The position numbers and the translations under genes were made by a program. This document shows positions 6,533-13,898 of a stretch of 29,500 nucleotides of DNA, piece by piece; the stretch's first letter is position 1; each line of letters opens with the position of its first letter. This stretch comes from Actinomycetes bacterium (GTDB taxonomy: Bacteria; Actinomycetota; Actinomycetes; Actinomycetales; Microbacteriaceae), in the NCBI GenBank assembly GCA_023450335.1, contig JAEXHA010000131.1, positions 1 through 29,500 of the forward strand, in the 5' to 3' direction. The notes beneath the pieces were generated by a model. It did not search any database. It saw only the letters and a program-made list of their open reading frames with translations, and had not been told where the DNA came from.

Positions 6533-8320
6533 ATGGGTCTGCTGGCGCGTCTGCCGCTCGGGCGGCTCCATGCCCGCATGCCCCTCTGGGTGCGCATCGT
6601 CCTGGCAGCCGTGTCGATCGGGCTCGGAGCGGTGATCATCATCCGGCCGACCACCGCGCTCGACGTGCTCGCGCTGCTGCTGGGCGGCGGCATGGTGCTC
6701 ACCGGTGTGCTGGAGGCCACCGGTCGCGCTGACGATGCCGAGCGGCGCCGGTGGCGCATCGTCGTCAGCGTCGCGTGGCTCGCCGTCGGCGTCTTCATCC
6801 TGTTCTGGCCCGGGTTGACCGTGCGGCTGGTCGCCGCCCTCGTGGGTCTGCTGCTCGTGCTCAACGGCAGCGCCGGCATCGTCGGTGCTTTCCGCCGCCG
6901 CCGCCTCTGGGACGAGCGGGTGGCCGATGCCGCGTTCGGCACGGCCGGCATCCTCTTCGGCATCTTCGCCCTCGCCTGGCCCGACATCACGCTGCTGGTC
7001 GTCGCGGTCGTGTTCGGGGCGTGGCTCATCATGCGCGGCTTCGCCGATCTGTGGAACGGGCTGCGCCGCGGTCGGTCCCGCGTGCCCGACGACGCGCCCG
7101 ATCCGCCGTGGCGCCGCTGGGGCCGTACCGCGCTGGCGATCGGTGCGGTCGTGCTTGCAGTGACCACCGTCGCGGTGACTTCCCCGCTGCGCGAGGGATC
7201 CACCGTGATCGACGCGTTCTACGCCGCACCGCGCGACACGCCTCATGAACCCGGCCGGCTCGTGCGCGCCGAGCCGTTCACGCGCGACCTCCCCGCCAAC
7301 GCCCAGGGCTGGCGCATCCTCTACACGACCACGGGCGTCGACGGCGAGATCCGGGTGGCGAGCGGTCTGGTGGTCGTGCCGCGCGAAGGTGACGGTCGCT
7401 GGCCGGTCATCGACTGGAACCACGGGACCACCGGCTATGCGCAGCACTGCGCACCGTCGCTGCAGGAGCGCCCGCTCTGGTCGGGCGCGATGTACGTCAC
7501 GCGGCAGGCCATCAACGAGGGCTGGGCGATCGTGGCCACCGACTACATCGGACTGGGCACCGAGGGGCCCCACCCCTATCTGATCGGCCCGCCCAGCGCA
7601 TCGGCATCGTTGGACGCCGTGCGCGCGGCCCGGCAGCTCGACGACGCCGACTTGGGGGCGAGCACCGTCGTCTGGGGGCACTCGCAGGGCGGCGGCGCGG
7701 CGCTGTGGGCAGGATCGATGGCACGCTCCTACGCGCCCGAGGTGTGGGTCCGCGGCGTCGCAGCCCTCGCGCCCGCCAGCGACCCCCTTGCGCTCGTCGA
7801 CGACGTGTCCACCATCACCGGCGGCAGCATCTTCGCCTCATTTGCCTTCGAATCGTTCGAGTCGATCTACCCCGACGTCACGGCGCGGCGCTACATCCGG
7901 CCGGGCGCGCAGCCGATCGTCGAGGCGATGGCCGCGCGGTGTCTGTCCGACCCCGGCACGGTCGTGTCGGTGCTGGCATCCCTGGGCATGAGTCGTGACC
8001 CGGTCATCTTCGCGGCCGATCCGACAGTGGGAACCCTCGCCCGGCACCTGCGCACCAACATCGCGCCGGTCACCATGACCGCGCCGCTGCTGCTCGCGCA
8101 GGGGCGCGCCGACAGCATCATCGATCCGGCCGGCCAAGATGCGTTCGTCGAGCGGCTGTGCGACGCCGGCACCCCGGTCGACTACCGCACCTACGCGGGC
8201 ATGGAGCACGCCGCGCTCGTCGAACGTCCCTCGCCGCTGATCCCCGAGCTGTTCGAATGGACCCGCGCGCGCTTCGCCGGCGAGCCCTACGAGATGGCAT
8301 GCACCCGATCCGACGGGTGA
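6533..8320 (+). CDS. DUF308/HdeD-like membrane domain fused to a LIP-type alpha/beta hydrolase
   Basis: This 595-residue protein has two parts. Residues about 15-175 contain six hydrophobic helices in HdeD-like pairs (RIVLAAVSIGLGAVIIIRP, then VFILFWPGLTVRL and GIFALAWPDITLL). After another transmembrane helix (about 200-222) comes a hydrolase of about 370 residues. It has oxyanion-type WNHGTTG, nucleophile elbow GHSQGG (S384), acid D527 or D531 in QGRADSIIDP, and H559 in GMEHAAL. This resembles the secretory lipase (LIP) family, so the enzyme domain probably faces outside while anchored by the HdeD-like domain. The substrate, perhaps an ester or lipid, is unknown. A Shine-Dalgarno GGAAGGAG supports ATG 6533. 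Confidence 0.82.
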   Translation: MGLLARLPLGRLHARMPLWVRIVLAAVSIGLGAVIIIRPTTALDVLALLLGGGMVLTGVLEATGRADDAERRRWRIVVSVAWLAVGVFILFWPGLTVRLVAALVGLLLVLNGSAGIVGAFRRRRLWDERVADAAFGTAGILFGIFALAWPDITLLVVAVVFGAWLIMRGFADLWNGLRRGRSRVPDDAPDPPWRRWGRTALAIGAVVLAVTTVAVTSPLREGSTVIDAFYAAPRDTPHEPGRLVRAEPFTRDLPANAQGWRILYTTTGVDGEIRVASGLVVVPREGDGRWPVIDWNHGTTGYAQHCAPSLQERPLWSGAMYVTRQAINEGWAIVATDYIGLGTEGPHPYLIGPPSASASLDAVRAARQLDDADLGASTVVWGHSQGGGAALWAGSMARSYAPEVWVRGVAALAPASDPLALVDDVSTITGGSIFASFAFESFESIYPDVTARRYIRPGAQPIVEAMAARCLSDPGTVVSVLASLGMSRDPVIFAADPTVGTLARHLRTNIAPVTMTAPLLLAQGRADSIIDPAGQDAFVERLCDAGTPVDYRTYAGMEHAALVERPSPLIPELFEWTRARFAGEPYEMACTRSDG

Positions 8321-8338
8321 CGCAGCCGCGGCGACCCA

Positions 8339-8344
8339 TATCCT
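8339..8344 (+). promoter_or_regulatory. -10 box of a leaderless transcript (M13 peptidase)
   Basis: TATCCT ends seven bases before ATG 8352, with no ribosome binding site between. Confidence 0.55.
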
Positions 8345-8351
8345 GGATGAC

Positions 8352-10331
8352 ATGACCGAGAACCCTCTCCGCTCGGGTATCGAGACCGCCGAGCTCAGCA
8401 CGACGATCCGCCCCCAGGACGACCTGTTCCGCCACGTCAACGGCGCGTGGCTGGACCGCACCGAGATCCCCGATGACAAGGCCCGATGGGGTTCCTTCCA
8501 CCTCATCGCCGAGCAGGCCGAGAAGGACGTCCACGCCATCATCGAAGAGGCGGTCGCCGCCGATCCGGGCAGCCAGACCCGCAAGATCGGCGACCTGTTC
8601 GCCGCATTCATGGACGTCGAGCGCGTCGACGCATTGGGGGCCGAGCCGATCCGCGCACAGCTCGATCGGGTGGATGAGATCACCGGCATCCCCGACCTGC
8701 TGCGCACGGTGGGCGCCCTTGAGCGCGAAGGGGTCGGCGGCTTCGTCGGCGTCTACGTCGAACCCGACCCGGGCGACCCGCAGCGGTACGTGGCCTTCGT
8801 GCTGCAGGGCGGGCTTTCACTGCCCGACGAGAGCTACTACCGGCTCGAGAACTTCGCCGGCACCCGCACCGCGTTCCGCGACTACGCGGCGACGGTACTG
8901 GGTCTTGCCGGTGCCGAGGACGCGGCCGGCCAGGCCGACCGGGTGCTGGCGCTGGAGACCGAAGTGGCCTCGCACCATTGGGACAACGTCCGCAGCCGCG
9001 ACGCCGTGGCCACCTACAACCTCATGAGCTGGGCCGAGCTGAACGCGCTGACCGGCGTCGACCTCGACCCGTGGTTGGATGCCGTGGCTCCGGGCCACCG
9101 GGAAGGCTTCGCGCAGGTCAACGTCAACCAGCCCAATTACCTCGAGGGGCTCGGCGCGCTGCTGACCGACGACCGGCTCGAGGAGTGGAAGGCGTGGCTG
9201 CGCCTGCAGATCGTGCGGGCTTCGGCGCCGTTCTTGTCGAGCGCCTTCGTCGACGCCAACTTCCTGTTCTACGGCACCGAACTGACCGGCGTCCCGGTCA
9301 ACCGCGAACGCTGGAAACGCGGTGTGGGCCTGGTCGAGGCCGCGATGGGCGAGGCAATCGGGCGCGTGTACGTGGAGCGCCACTTCCCGCCGGCGGCGAA
9401 GGATGCCATGGATGAGCTGGTCGCGAATCTCATCGAGGCCTACCGTCAGTCGATCACGCAGTTGGATTGGATGACCCCCGCCACCCGTGAGCGTGCGCTC
9501 GAGAAGCTCGCCGCGTTCACCCCCAAGGTCGGGTACCCGGTGAAGTGGAAGGACTACGCGGCGCTCGAGATCGTCGAGGGCGACCTGATCGGCAACGTGC
9601 GCCGCGCCGGCGCCTGGGAGCACGACCGCCAGCTGGCCAAGCTCGGCGGGCCGATCGACCGCGACGAGTGGCTGATGACCCCGCAGACGGTCAACGCCTA
9701 CTACCACCCGCTCATGAACGAGATCGTGTTCCCCGCCGCCATCCTGCAGTACCCCTTCTTCGACCCCGAACGCGACGCGGCGGCCAACTACGGCGGCATC
9801 GGCGCCGTCATCGGCCACGAGATCGGGCATGGCTTCGACGACCAGGGGAGCGCCTATGACGGCACCGGTGCTCTCAACGACTGGTGGACCGACGAAGACC
9901 GCGCGGCGTTCTCGTCGCGCACCGGCGCGCTGATCGCCCAGTACAACGCGCTGGTACCGGTCGGCCTGGCCGCCGAGCACACCGTCAACGGCGCCCTGAC
10001 GATCGGCGAGAACATCGGCGACCTCGGGGGCCTCGGCATCGCGATCAAGGCCTACCGCCTGCACCTGGCCGCCACCGGCGAAGACGGTGACGGCCCGGTC
10101 ATCGACGGCTACACCGGCATCCAGCGCCTCCTGCTGAGCTGGGGCCAGATCTGGCAGCAGAAGGGGCGGGATGCCGAGACGATCCGCCTGCTGACGATCG
10201 ACCCGCACGCTCCGAACGAGTTCCGGTGCAACCAGATCGTGCGCAACGTGGACGAGTTCTACCGTGCGTTCGATGTCACCGAGGGCGACGAGCTCTGGCT
10301 CGACGCCGATCAGCGCGTCACGATCTGGTGA
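8352..10331 (+). CDS. pepO: M13-family zinc metallopeptidase (neprilysin/PepO-like)
   Basis: The 659-residue protein has the full M13 architecture. The N-terminus begins RPQDDLFRHVNGAWLDRTEIP, typical of peptidase_M13_N. The zinc site is HEIGH (H489, E490, H493) in VIGHEIGHGFDDQG, the third ligand E553 lies in ENIGDLGG, and a substrate-binding NAYYHP segment precedes them. No signal peptide or membrane anchor is present, so it should be a cytoplasmic oligopeptidase like lactococcal PepO. Length is as expected (about 630-680). Its stop codon overlaps the GTG start of the next gene (GTGA at 10328-10331), indicating a two-gene operon. Confidence 0.95.
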   Translation: MTENPLRSGIETAELSTTIRPQDDLFRHVNGAWLDRTEIPDDKARWGSFHLIAEQAEKDVHAIIEEAVAADPGSQTRKIGDLFAAFMDVERVDALGAEPIRAQLDRVDEITGIPDLLRTVGALEREGVGGFVGVYVEPDPGDPQRYVAFVLQGGLSLPDESYYRLENFAGTRTAFRDYAATVLGLAGAEDAAGQADRVLALETEVASHHWDNVRSRDAVATYNLMSWAELNALTGVDLDPWLDAVAPGHREGFAQVNVNQPNYLEGLGALLTDDRLEEWKAWLRLQIVRASAPFLSSAFVDANFLFYGTELTGVPVNRERWKRGVGLVEAAMGEAIGRVYVERHFPPAAKDAMDELVANLIEAYRQSITQLDWMTPATRERALEKLAAFTPKVGYPVKWKDYAALEIVEGDLIGNVRRAGAWEHDRQLAKLGGPIDRDEWLMTPQTVNAYYHPLMNEIVFPAAILQYPFFDPERDAAANYGGIGAVIGHEIGHGFDDQGSAYDGTGALNDWWTDEDRAAFSSRTGALIAQYNALVPVGLAAEHTVNGALTIGENIGDLGGLGIAIKAYRLHLAATGEDGDGPVIDGYTGIQRLLLSWGQIWQQKGRDAETIRLLTIDPHAPNEFRCNQIVRNVDEFYRAFDVTEGDELWLDADQRVTIW

Positions 10332-11326
10332 CCGGCACCGAGCCGAGCGAACCCGGGCCCCGGCGCCGGTCGCCGGCGCGCGAGGCGGGCCCGATCGACG
10401 CGGTCGACACGGACTCGATCCGCACGGCGCGCGAGACCCAGCGCCTGCGCGGCAACACCCGTGCGGCGCTACGCCGACCCCGGCGACCGGCCAGCTCGGG
10501 CCGTTCGTTCGACGCGACGCTGCGCGCGCTGCACGAACTGGCGGCGTCGGGGGCGAAGGTCTCGGTGCGGGTGACCGACCTCGACCGCGACACGGTGGTG
10601 TTCACCGGCGATGACCACCTGCTGCTGCCGGTGGCGGGCATCGGCGTGGTGCCGCTGCTGATCGAGGTCGCCGCCGCGTTCGAAGCCGGCACGCTCGACC
10701 CCCTCGAGATCGCCGACCGTGCCGGTGCCGAGCAGGTCGGGATCGCCGGCATCTGGCAGCATCTGAAGGCGCCGGCCCTGCCGCTGTGCGACCTCGCGGT
10801 GCTGGTGGCCGCCACCGGCGACGCCCTCGCCGCGAACCTGCTGCTCGAACGTGTGGGGCTGGACGCCGTGCGGCGGCGCATCGCGCTGCTGGGCCTGGAA
10901 CACCTTGCCCTGCTCGATGGTTTCCGTGACCGGCGCGGGCCCGACGATGCGCCGCAGGTCGCGCTGGGTACGGCGGGTGAGCTGGCCGCCGTGTTCGCCG
11001 CACTGGTCAACTCTCGCCTCGTCTCGGCCGCCGTCAGCGCCCAGGTCGCCGAATGGCTGAGCCTCAACCACGATCTGTCACTCGTGGCATCCGTCACCGG
11101 ACTCGACCCGTTCGCGCACGACGACGACCGCCATGACCTGCTGTTCATCAACAAGACGGGCCGGGCCGATGGCATCCGCGCCGAGGCGGGGGTGCTGGCC
11201 GGTCCCCGCGCCGGGGTCGCCTACGCCCTCGTCGTGGCCTTCGACGATCTGTCGATCGCGCATCGGCTGCGCGTGCACGAAGCCTTCCGCGCGTTCGGCG
11301 TCGACCTCATGGACCACGTGTTCTGA
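10328..11326 (+). CDS. Class A beta-lactamase-like serine hydrolase homologue lacking the SxxK motif
   Basis: The 332-residue protein starts at a GTG overlapping the pepO stop. After a ~55-residue charged N-terminus, residues about 60-332 follow the class A beta-lactamase fold: VSVRVTDLDRDTVVFTGDDHLLLP, then helix VAGIGVVPLLIEVAAAF, then DALAANLLLERVG, and INKTGRADG with the KTG triad at K276. Where the family has the catalytic S-x-x-K, this protein reads G104-I-G-V107, so both the nucleophile and the general base are missing. The SDN position is also altered (TGD). It is therefore probably not a beta-lactamase or DD-peptidase; it might bind ligands or act as a regulator. No signal peptide is visible. 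Confidence 0.75.
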   Translation: MTGTEPSEPGPRRRSPAREAGPIDAVDTDSIRTARETQRLRGNTRAALRRPRRPASSGRSFDATLRALHELAASGAKVSVRVTDLDRDTVVFTGDDHLLLPVAGIGVVPLLIEVAAAFEAGTLDPLEIADRAGAEQVGIAGIWQHLKAPALPLCDLAVLVAATGDALAANLLLERVGLDAVRRRIALLGLEHLALLDGFRDRRGPDDAPQVALGTAGELAAVFAALVNSRLVSAAVSAQVAEWLSLNHDLSLVASVTGLDPFAHDDDRHDLLFINKTGRADGIRAEAGVLAGPRAGVAYALVVAFDDLSIAHRLRVHEAFRAFGVDLMDHVF

Positions 11327-11555
11327 GACACATCACGCGTGCTGCGTCAGCGCCAGGCACCGGCACCGCGACCGTCGAGGTGGGCGCATGGCCGCGCGGC
11401 GTCCGTCGCGTGCGCGGGTTCCGACACCGGTGCGCCGTCCCCGGGCGCCGGTCTGGTCATCGTCCCGGGGTGACACGCGGTGGGCCGGCTCCGCGAGGGC
11501 GGGCTCACCGTTTCGTCCGGTGACGGAGGCGCGCATCGCACCCGATCGCGGGGCG

Positions 11556-11561
11556 TAGGCT
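11556..11561 (+). promoter_or_regulatory. -10 box of a leaderless transcript (MetE-like gene)
   Basis: TAGGCT ends six bases before ATG 11568. The preceding 11327-11555 stretch contains no gene that I can support. Confidence 0.6.
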
Positions 11562-11567
11562 CGACCC

Positions 11568-12677
11568 ATGCCAGTCCCGCCGTACCGCGCCGACATCGTC
11601 GGCAGCTTCCTGCGTCCCGCCGTCCTCGCCGACATCCGTCGCCGCCACGCCGCCGGTGAGGTGGATGCCGATGCTCTGCGCATCGCGGAGGACACCGCCA
11701 TCGCCGACCTCGTGCAGAAGGAGGCCGAGGCCGGCCTGCAGCTGGCGACCGACGGCGAGTTCCGCCGCTCCTGGTGGCACTTCGACTTCTTCGGATTCCT
11801 CGACGGCGTCGAGATCGTCGAGCTCGACCACGGCATCCAGTTCACCGGCGTCGAGACCAAGCCGCGCGGCGTCGAAATCGCCGGCAAGATCGGCTTCAGC
11901 GACACCCACCCCTTCCTCGAGCACTTCCGCTCGCTCAAGGACGTGCTGGCCCGCTCCAGCGGCGCGACCCCGAAGTTCACCATCCCGTCGCCGACGGTGC
12001 TCGACTTCCGCCTCGAGCCGGGCCACATCGGCGGCGGCTACGCCGGTCGCGACGACATCGTCGACGATCTCGTCCAGGCCTACCGCGACGCGCTCGCCGC
12101 GTTCTACGACGCCGGCGCCCGGTACCTGCAGTTCGACGACACCGCGTGGGCGTACCTGTGCAGCGAGGCCGAGCTGGCCAAGGCGCGGGACCGTGGCATC
12201 CACACCGACGGCATCGCCGAGCGCTACGCCGACATCGTCAACCGCATCCTCGACGGCAAGCCCGACGACCTGGCGGTGACCACGCATGTGTGCCGCGGCA
12301 ACTTCCGTTCGACGTGGATCTCGTCAGGCGGGTACGAGCCGGTGGCCGAGCAGCTGCTGGGGCGCACCGCGTACGACGGCTACTTCCTCGAGTACGACAG
12401 CGAGCGTGCCGGCGGCTTCGAGCCGCTGCGGTTCCTGCCCGCCGGCGACAAGACCGTGGTCCTCGGCTTGATCACCACGAAGTCGGGCCAGCTCGAAGAC
12501 GTGTCCGCGGTGAAGGCGCGCATCGACGAGGCCGCACGCTTCGCGCCGCTCGAGCAGCTGGCGCTGAGCCCGCAGTGCGGATTCGCGTCGACCGAAGAGG
12601 GCAACGAGCTGACCGAAGACGAGCAGTGGGCCAAGGTCCGCGAGGTCGTCGCGATCGCCGACGACGTCTGGCGCTGA
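11568..12677 (+). CDS. Cobalamin-independent methionine synthase core (MetE C-terminal domain-like, YxjG type)
   Basis: At 369 residues this is about half the length of MetE and corresponds only to its catalytic C-terminal barrel, as in YxjG/YxjH proteins. The start YRADIVGSFLRP is typical of that group. Probable zinc ligands are H240 and C242 (THVCRGN), E275 (FLEYDSE) and C337 (SPQCGFAS). Family members transfer a methyl group to a thiol acceptor such as homocysteine; the methyl donor of the short forms is often not methyl-tetrahydrofolate triglutamate. It lies next to a pathway that would generate methyl-tetrahydrofolate, which makes a role in methyl recycling conceivable but unproven; promoter type (leaderless) and strand differ from the island genes. 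Confidence 0.85.
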   Translation: MPVPPYRADIVGSFLRPAVLADIRRRHAAGEVDADALRIAEDTAIADLVQKEAEAGLQLATDGEFRRSWWHFDFFGFLDGVEIVELDHGIQFTGVETKPRGVEIAGKIGFSDTHPFLEHFRSLKDVLARSSGATPKFTIPSPTVLDFRLEPGHIGGGYAGRDDIVDDLVQAYRDALAAFYDAGARYLQFDDTAWAYLCSEAELAKARDRGIHTDGIAERYADIVNRILDGKPDDLAVTTHVCRGNFRSTWISSGGYEPVAEQLLGRTAYDGYFLEYDSERAGGFEPLRFLPAGDKTVVLGLITTKSGQLEDVSAVKARIDEAARFAPLEQLALSPQCGFASTEEGNELTEDEQWAKVREVVAIADDVWR

Positions 12678-12717
12678 GCGCGCGCCCGCATCCCTTCGCT
12701 TTTCGCGCCCCGCGGCG

Positions 12718-12786
12718 CCTCTCTTTCGCGCCCCGTCTAGCCTCTCTTTCGCGCCCCGCCTAGCCTCTCTTTCGCGAGCCGCCTAG
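12718..12786. repeat. Three tandem 23-bp repeats, each ending in CTAG
   Basis: Units at 12718-12740, 12741-12763 and 12764-12786 share the form CCTCTCTTTCGCG-N2-CCG-Y-CTAG; the third differs by GAGCCGC. A partial unit (TTTTCGCGCCCCGCGGCG) precedes them. CGAGCCGCCTAG of unit 3 is the same sequence that the right IS copy interrupts at about 29375-29385. No spacers of constant length separate the units, so this is not a CRISPR. Confidence 0.85.
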
Positions 12787-12793
12787 CTTCGTA

Positions 12794-12834
12794 CGAGCCG
12801 CCCACGTTTGGACGGTGCAAACGTAGGCGGCTCG
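12794..12834. repeat. Long inverted repeat (17-bp arms, 7-bp loop) between convergent genes
   Basis: CGAGCCGCCCACGTTTG (12794-12810) pairs with CAAACGTAGGCGGCTCG (12818-12834) with a single mismatch. It sits between the convergent metE-like and VOC genes and could stop transcription from either side, but it lacks a T tract. Two more right-arm copies (GTAGGCGGCTCGG at 12842 and a variant by about 12875) follow, and the same word makes up the tandem array at 164-262. Confidence 0.85.
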
Positions 12835-12905
12835 GCCAGAAGTAGGCGGCTCGGCGACAAGGGGAGGCGGCGCCGGCTCGGCGACGAGGCCGGGCGGGCG
12901 GGAGG

Positions 12906-13898
12906 TCAGTGGCCGGCGAGGGCCTGACGGTCGATCTCCTCCTGGTTGGCCACGAACGGCGTGCCGTGGGTGTGGAAGGTGGCGACGGTCTTCATTCCCC
13001 AGGCCTGGCCCTTGGCGCGCTCGGCCTGGCTCCACTCCACGACCGGCCAGTCGGGGTCGAGGATGAGCCGAGCCTGCGCGTTGGCGAACTCGATGCGGTT
13101 GCCGCCGGGCTCCCACACGTACAGGAAGAACGTCTGGTTGATGGCGTGCTTGTACGGGCCGTACTCGATGTAGACCCCGTTCTCGATGCAGATGTCAGCG
13201 GCCTTGAGAATGTCTTCGCGCGAGTCGGGGGCGAACGCGAAGTGGTGGAACCGGCCGCGCTCACCGGTCCAGTCGTCGGAGTACACGACGTCGTACGACT
13301 TCTGATTGAACCGGAACCACCAGGCGCCGTAGCGGCCGTCGTCCAGGCGCACCCGCTCGGACTCGCGCGCGAACATGACGTCGCGCCAGAACTCGCCGGC
13401 GGCGTTCACGTCGGACGCGAGGTAGTTGATGTGGTCCATGCGGCGCGCGTTGATGCCGCGGCCCGGGTACGCCGAGGCCTGGTTCTTCAGGGCCGGGCGG
13501 TCTTCGTCGTCGGGCACGTAGTGGTCGGTGTCGAAGTAGATGCCCATGACGTGCCCGTCCGGGTCTTCGAACTCGTACGAACGGCCCACCCCGACCTCGG
13601 GGTCGCGCCAGCCGTGGCCGAGGCCGGCCGCTTCGATCGCGGCGACCCGCCGCTGCAATGCGTCTTCGCTGCTGGCGCGGAAGAGCGTGCGACCGACGCC
13701 GTTCGTGTCGGACGCGGTGAGCTTGAGCGTGTACAGCTGGTACTCGTCCCAGCAGCGCAGGTAGGCCGAGTCGCCGATGCGCGCCACCTCGCGCATGGCG
13801 CACAGGTCGCGGAAGAAGTGGAGACTCTCGTCGAACTTGGGGGTGAACAGTTCGACGGCGCCCATGTGGGCGATGTCGAAATTCTCAGGTACGGCCAT
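12906..13898 (-). CDS. Type I (VOC-fold) extradiol ring-cleavage dioxygenase, probably acting on gallate or a methylated/related catechol
   Basis: The 330-residue protein has two vicinal-oxygen-chelate modules (about 8-126 and 152-275). The Fe(II) facial triad expected for extradiol dioxygenases is visible in the second: H156 (RMDHINYL), H218 or H219 (GRFHHFAF) and E270 (GNRIEFAN). It is the last gene of a four-gene operon, overlapping galD by 14 bp (ATG 13898, stop of galD at 13885). Because the other three genes process 4-oxalomesaconate, the likely reaction is cleavage of gallate (or 3-O-methylgallate, protocatechuate) by O2. Known gallate and protocatechuate 4,5-dioxygenases belong to the unrelated LigB fold, so this would be a non-orthologous replacement. 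Substrate is inferred from context only. Confidence 0.82.
   Translation of the reverse strand: MAVPENFDIAHMGAVELFTPKFDESLHFFRDLCAMREVARIGDSAYLRCWDEYQLYTLKLTASDTNGVGRTLFRASSEDALQRRVAAIEAAGLGHGWRDPEVGVGRSYEFEDPDGHVMGIYFDTDHYVPDDEDRPALKNQASAYPGRGINARRMDHINYLASDVNAAGEFWRDVMFARESERVRLDDGRYGAWWFRFNQKSYDVVYSDDWTGERGRFHHFAFAPDSREDILKAADICIENGVYIEYGPYKHAINQTFFLYVWEPGGNRIEFANAQARLILDPDWPVVEWSQAERAKGQAWGMKTVATFHTHGTPFVANQEEIDRQALAGH

Noticed and set aside
5551..7203. 550-codon open frame on the minus strand
   Set aside because: It crosses the MATE gene in another frame and the start of the DUF308-lipase gene; composition is Arg/Ser/Thr-rich noise.
11327..11555. Possible small genes between the beta-lactamase-like and MetE-like genes
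   Set aside because: The open frames are Arg/Pro/Ala-rich, lack ribosome binding sites, and one ends inside the TAGGCT promoter box.
12718..12898. CRISPR array
   Set aside because: The 23-bp units are directly adjacent with no spacers, and no cas genes are present.
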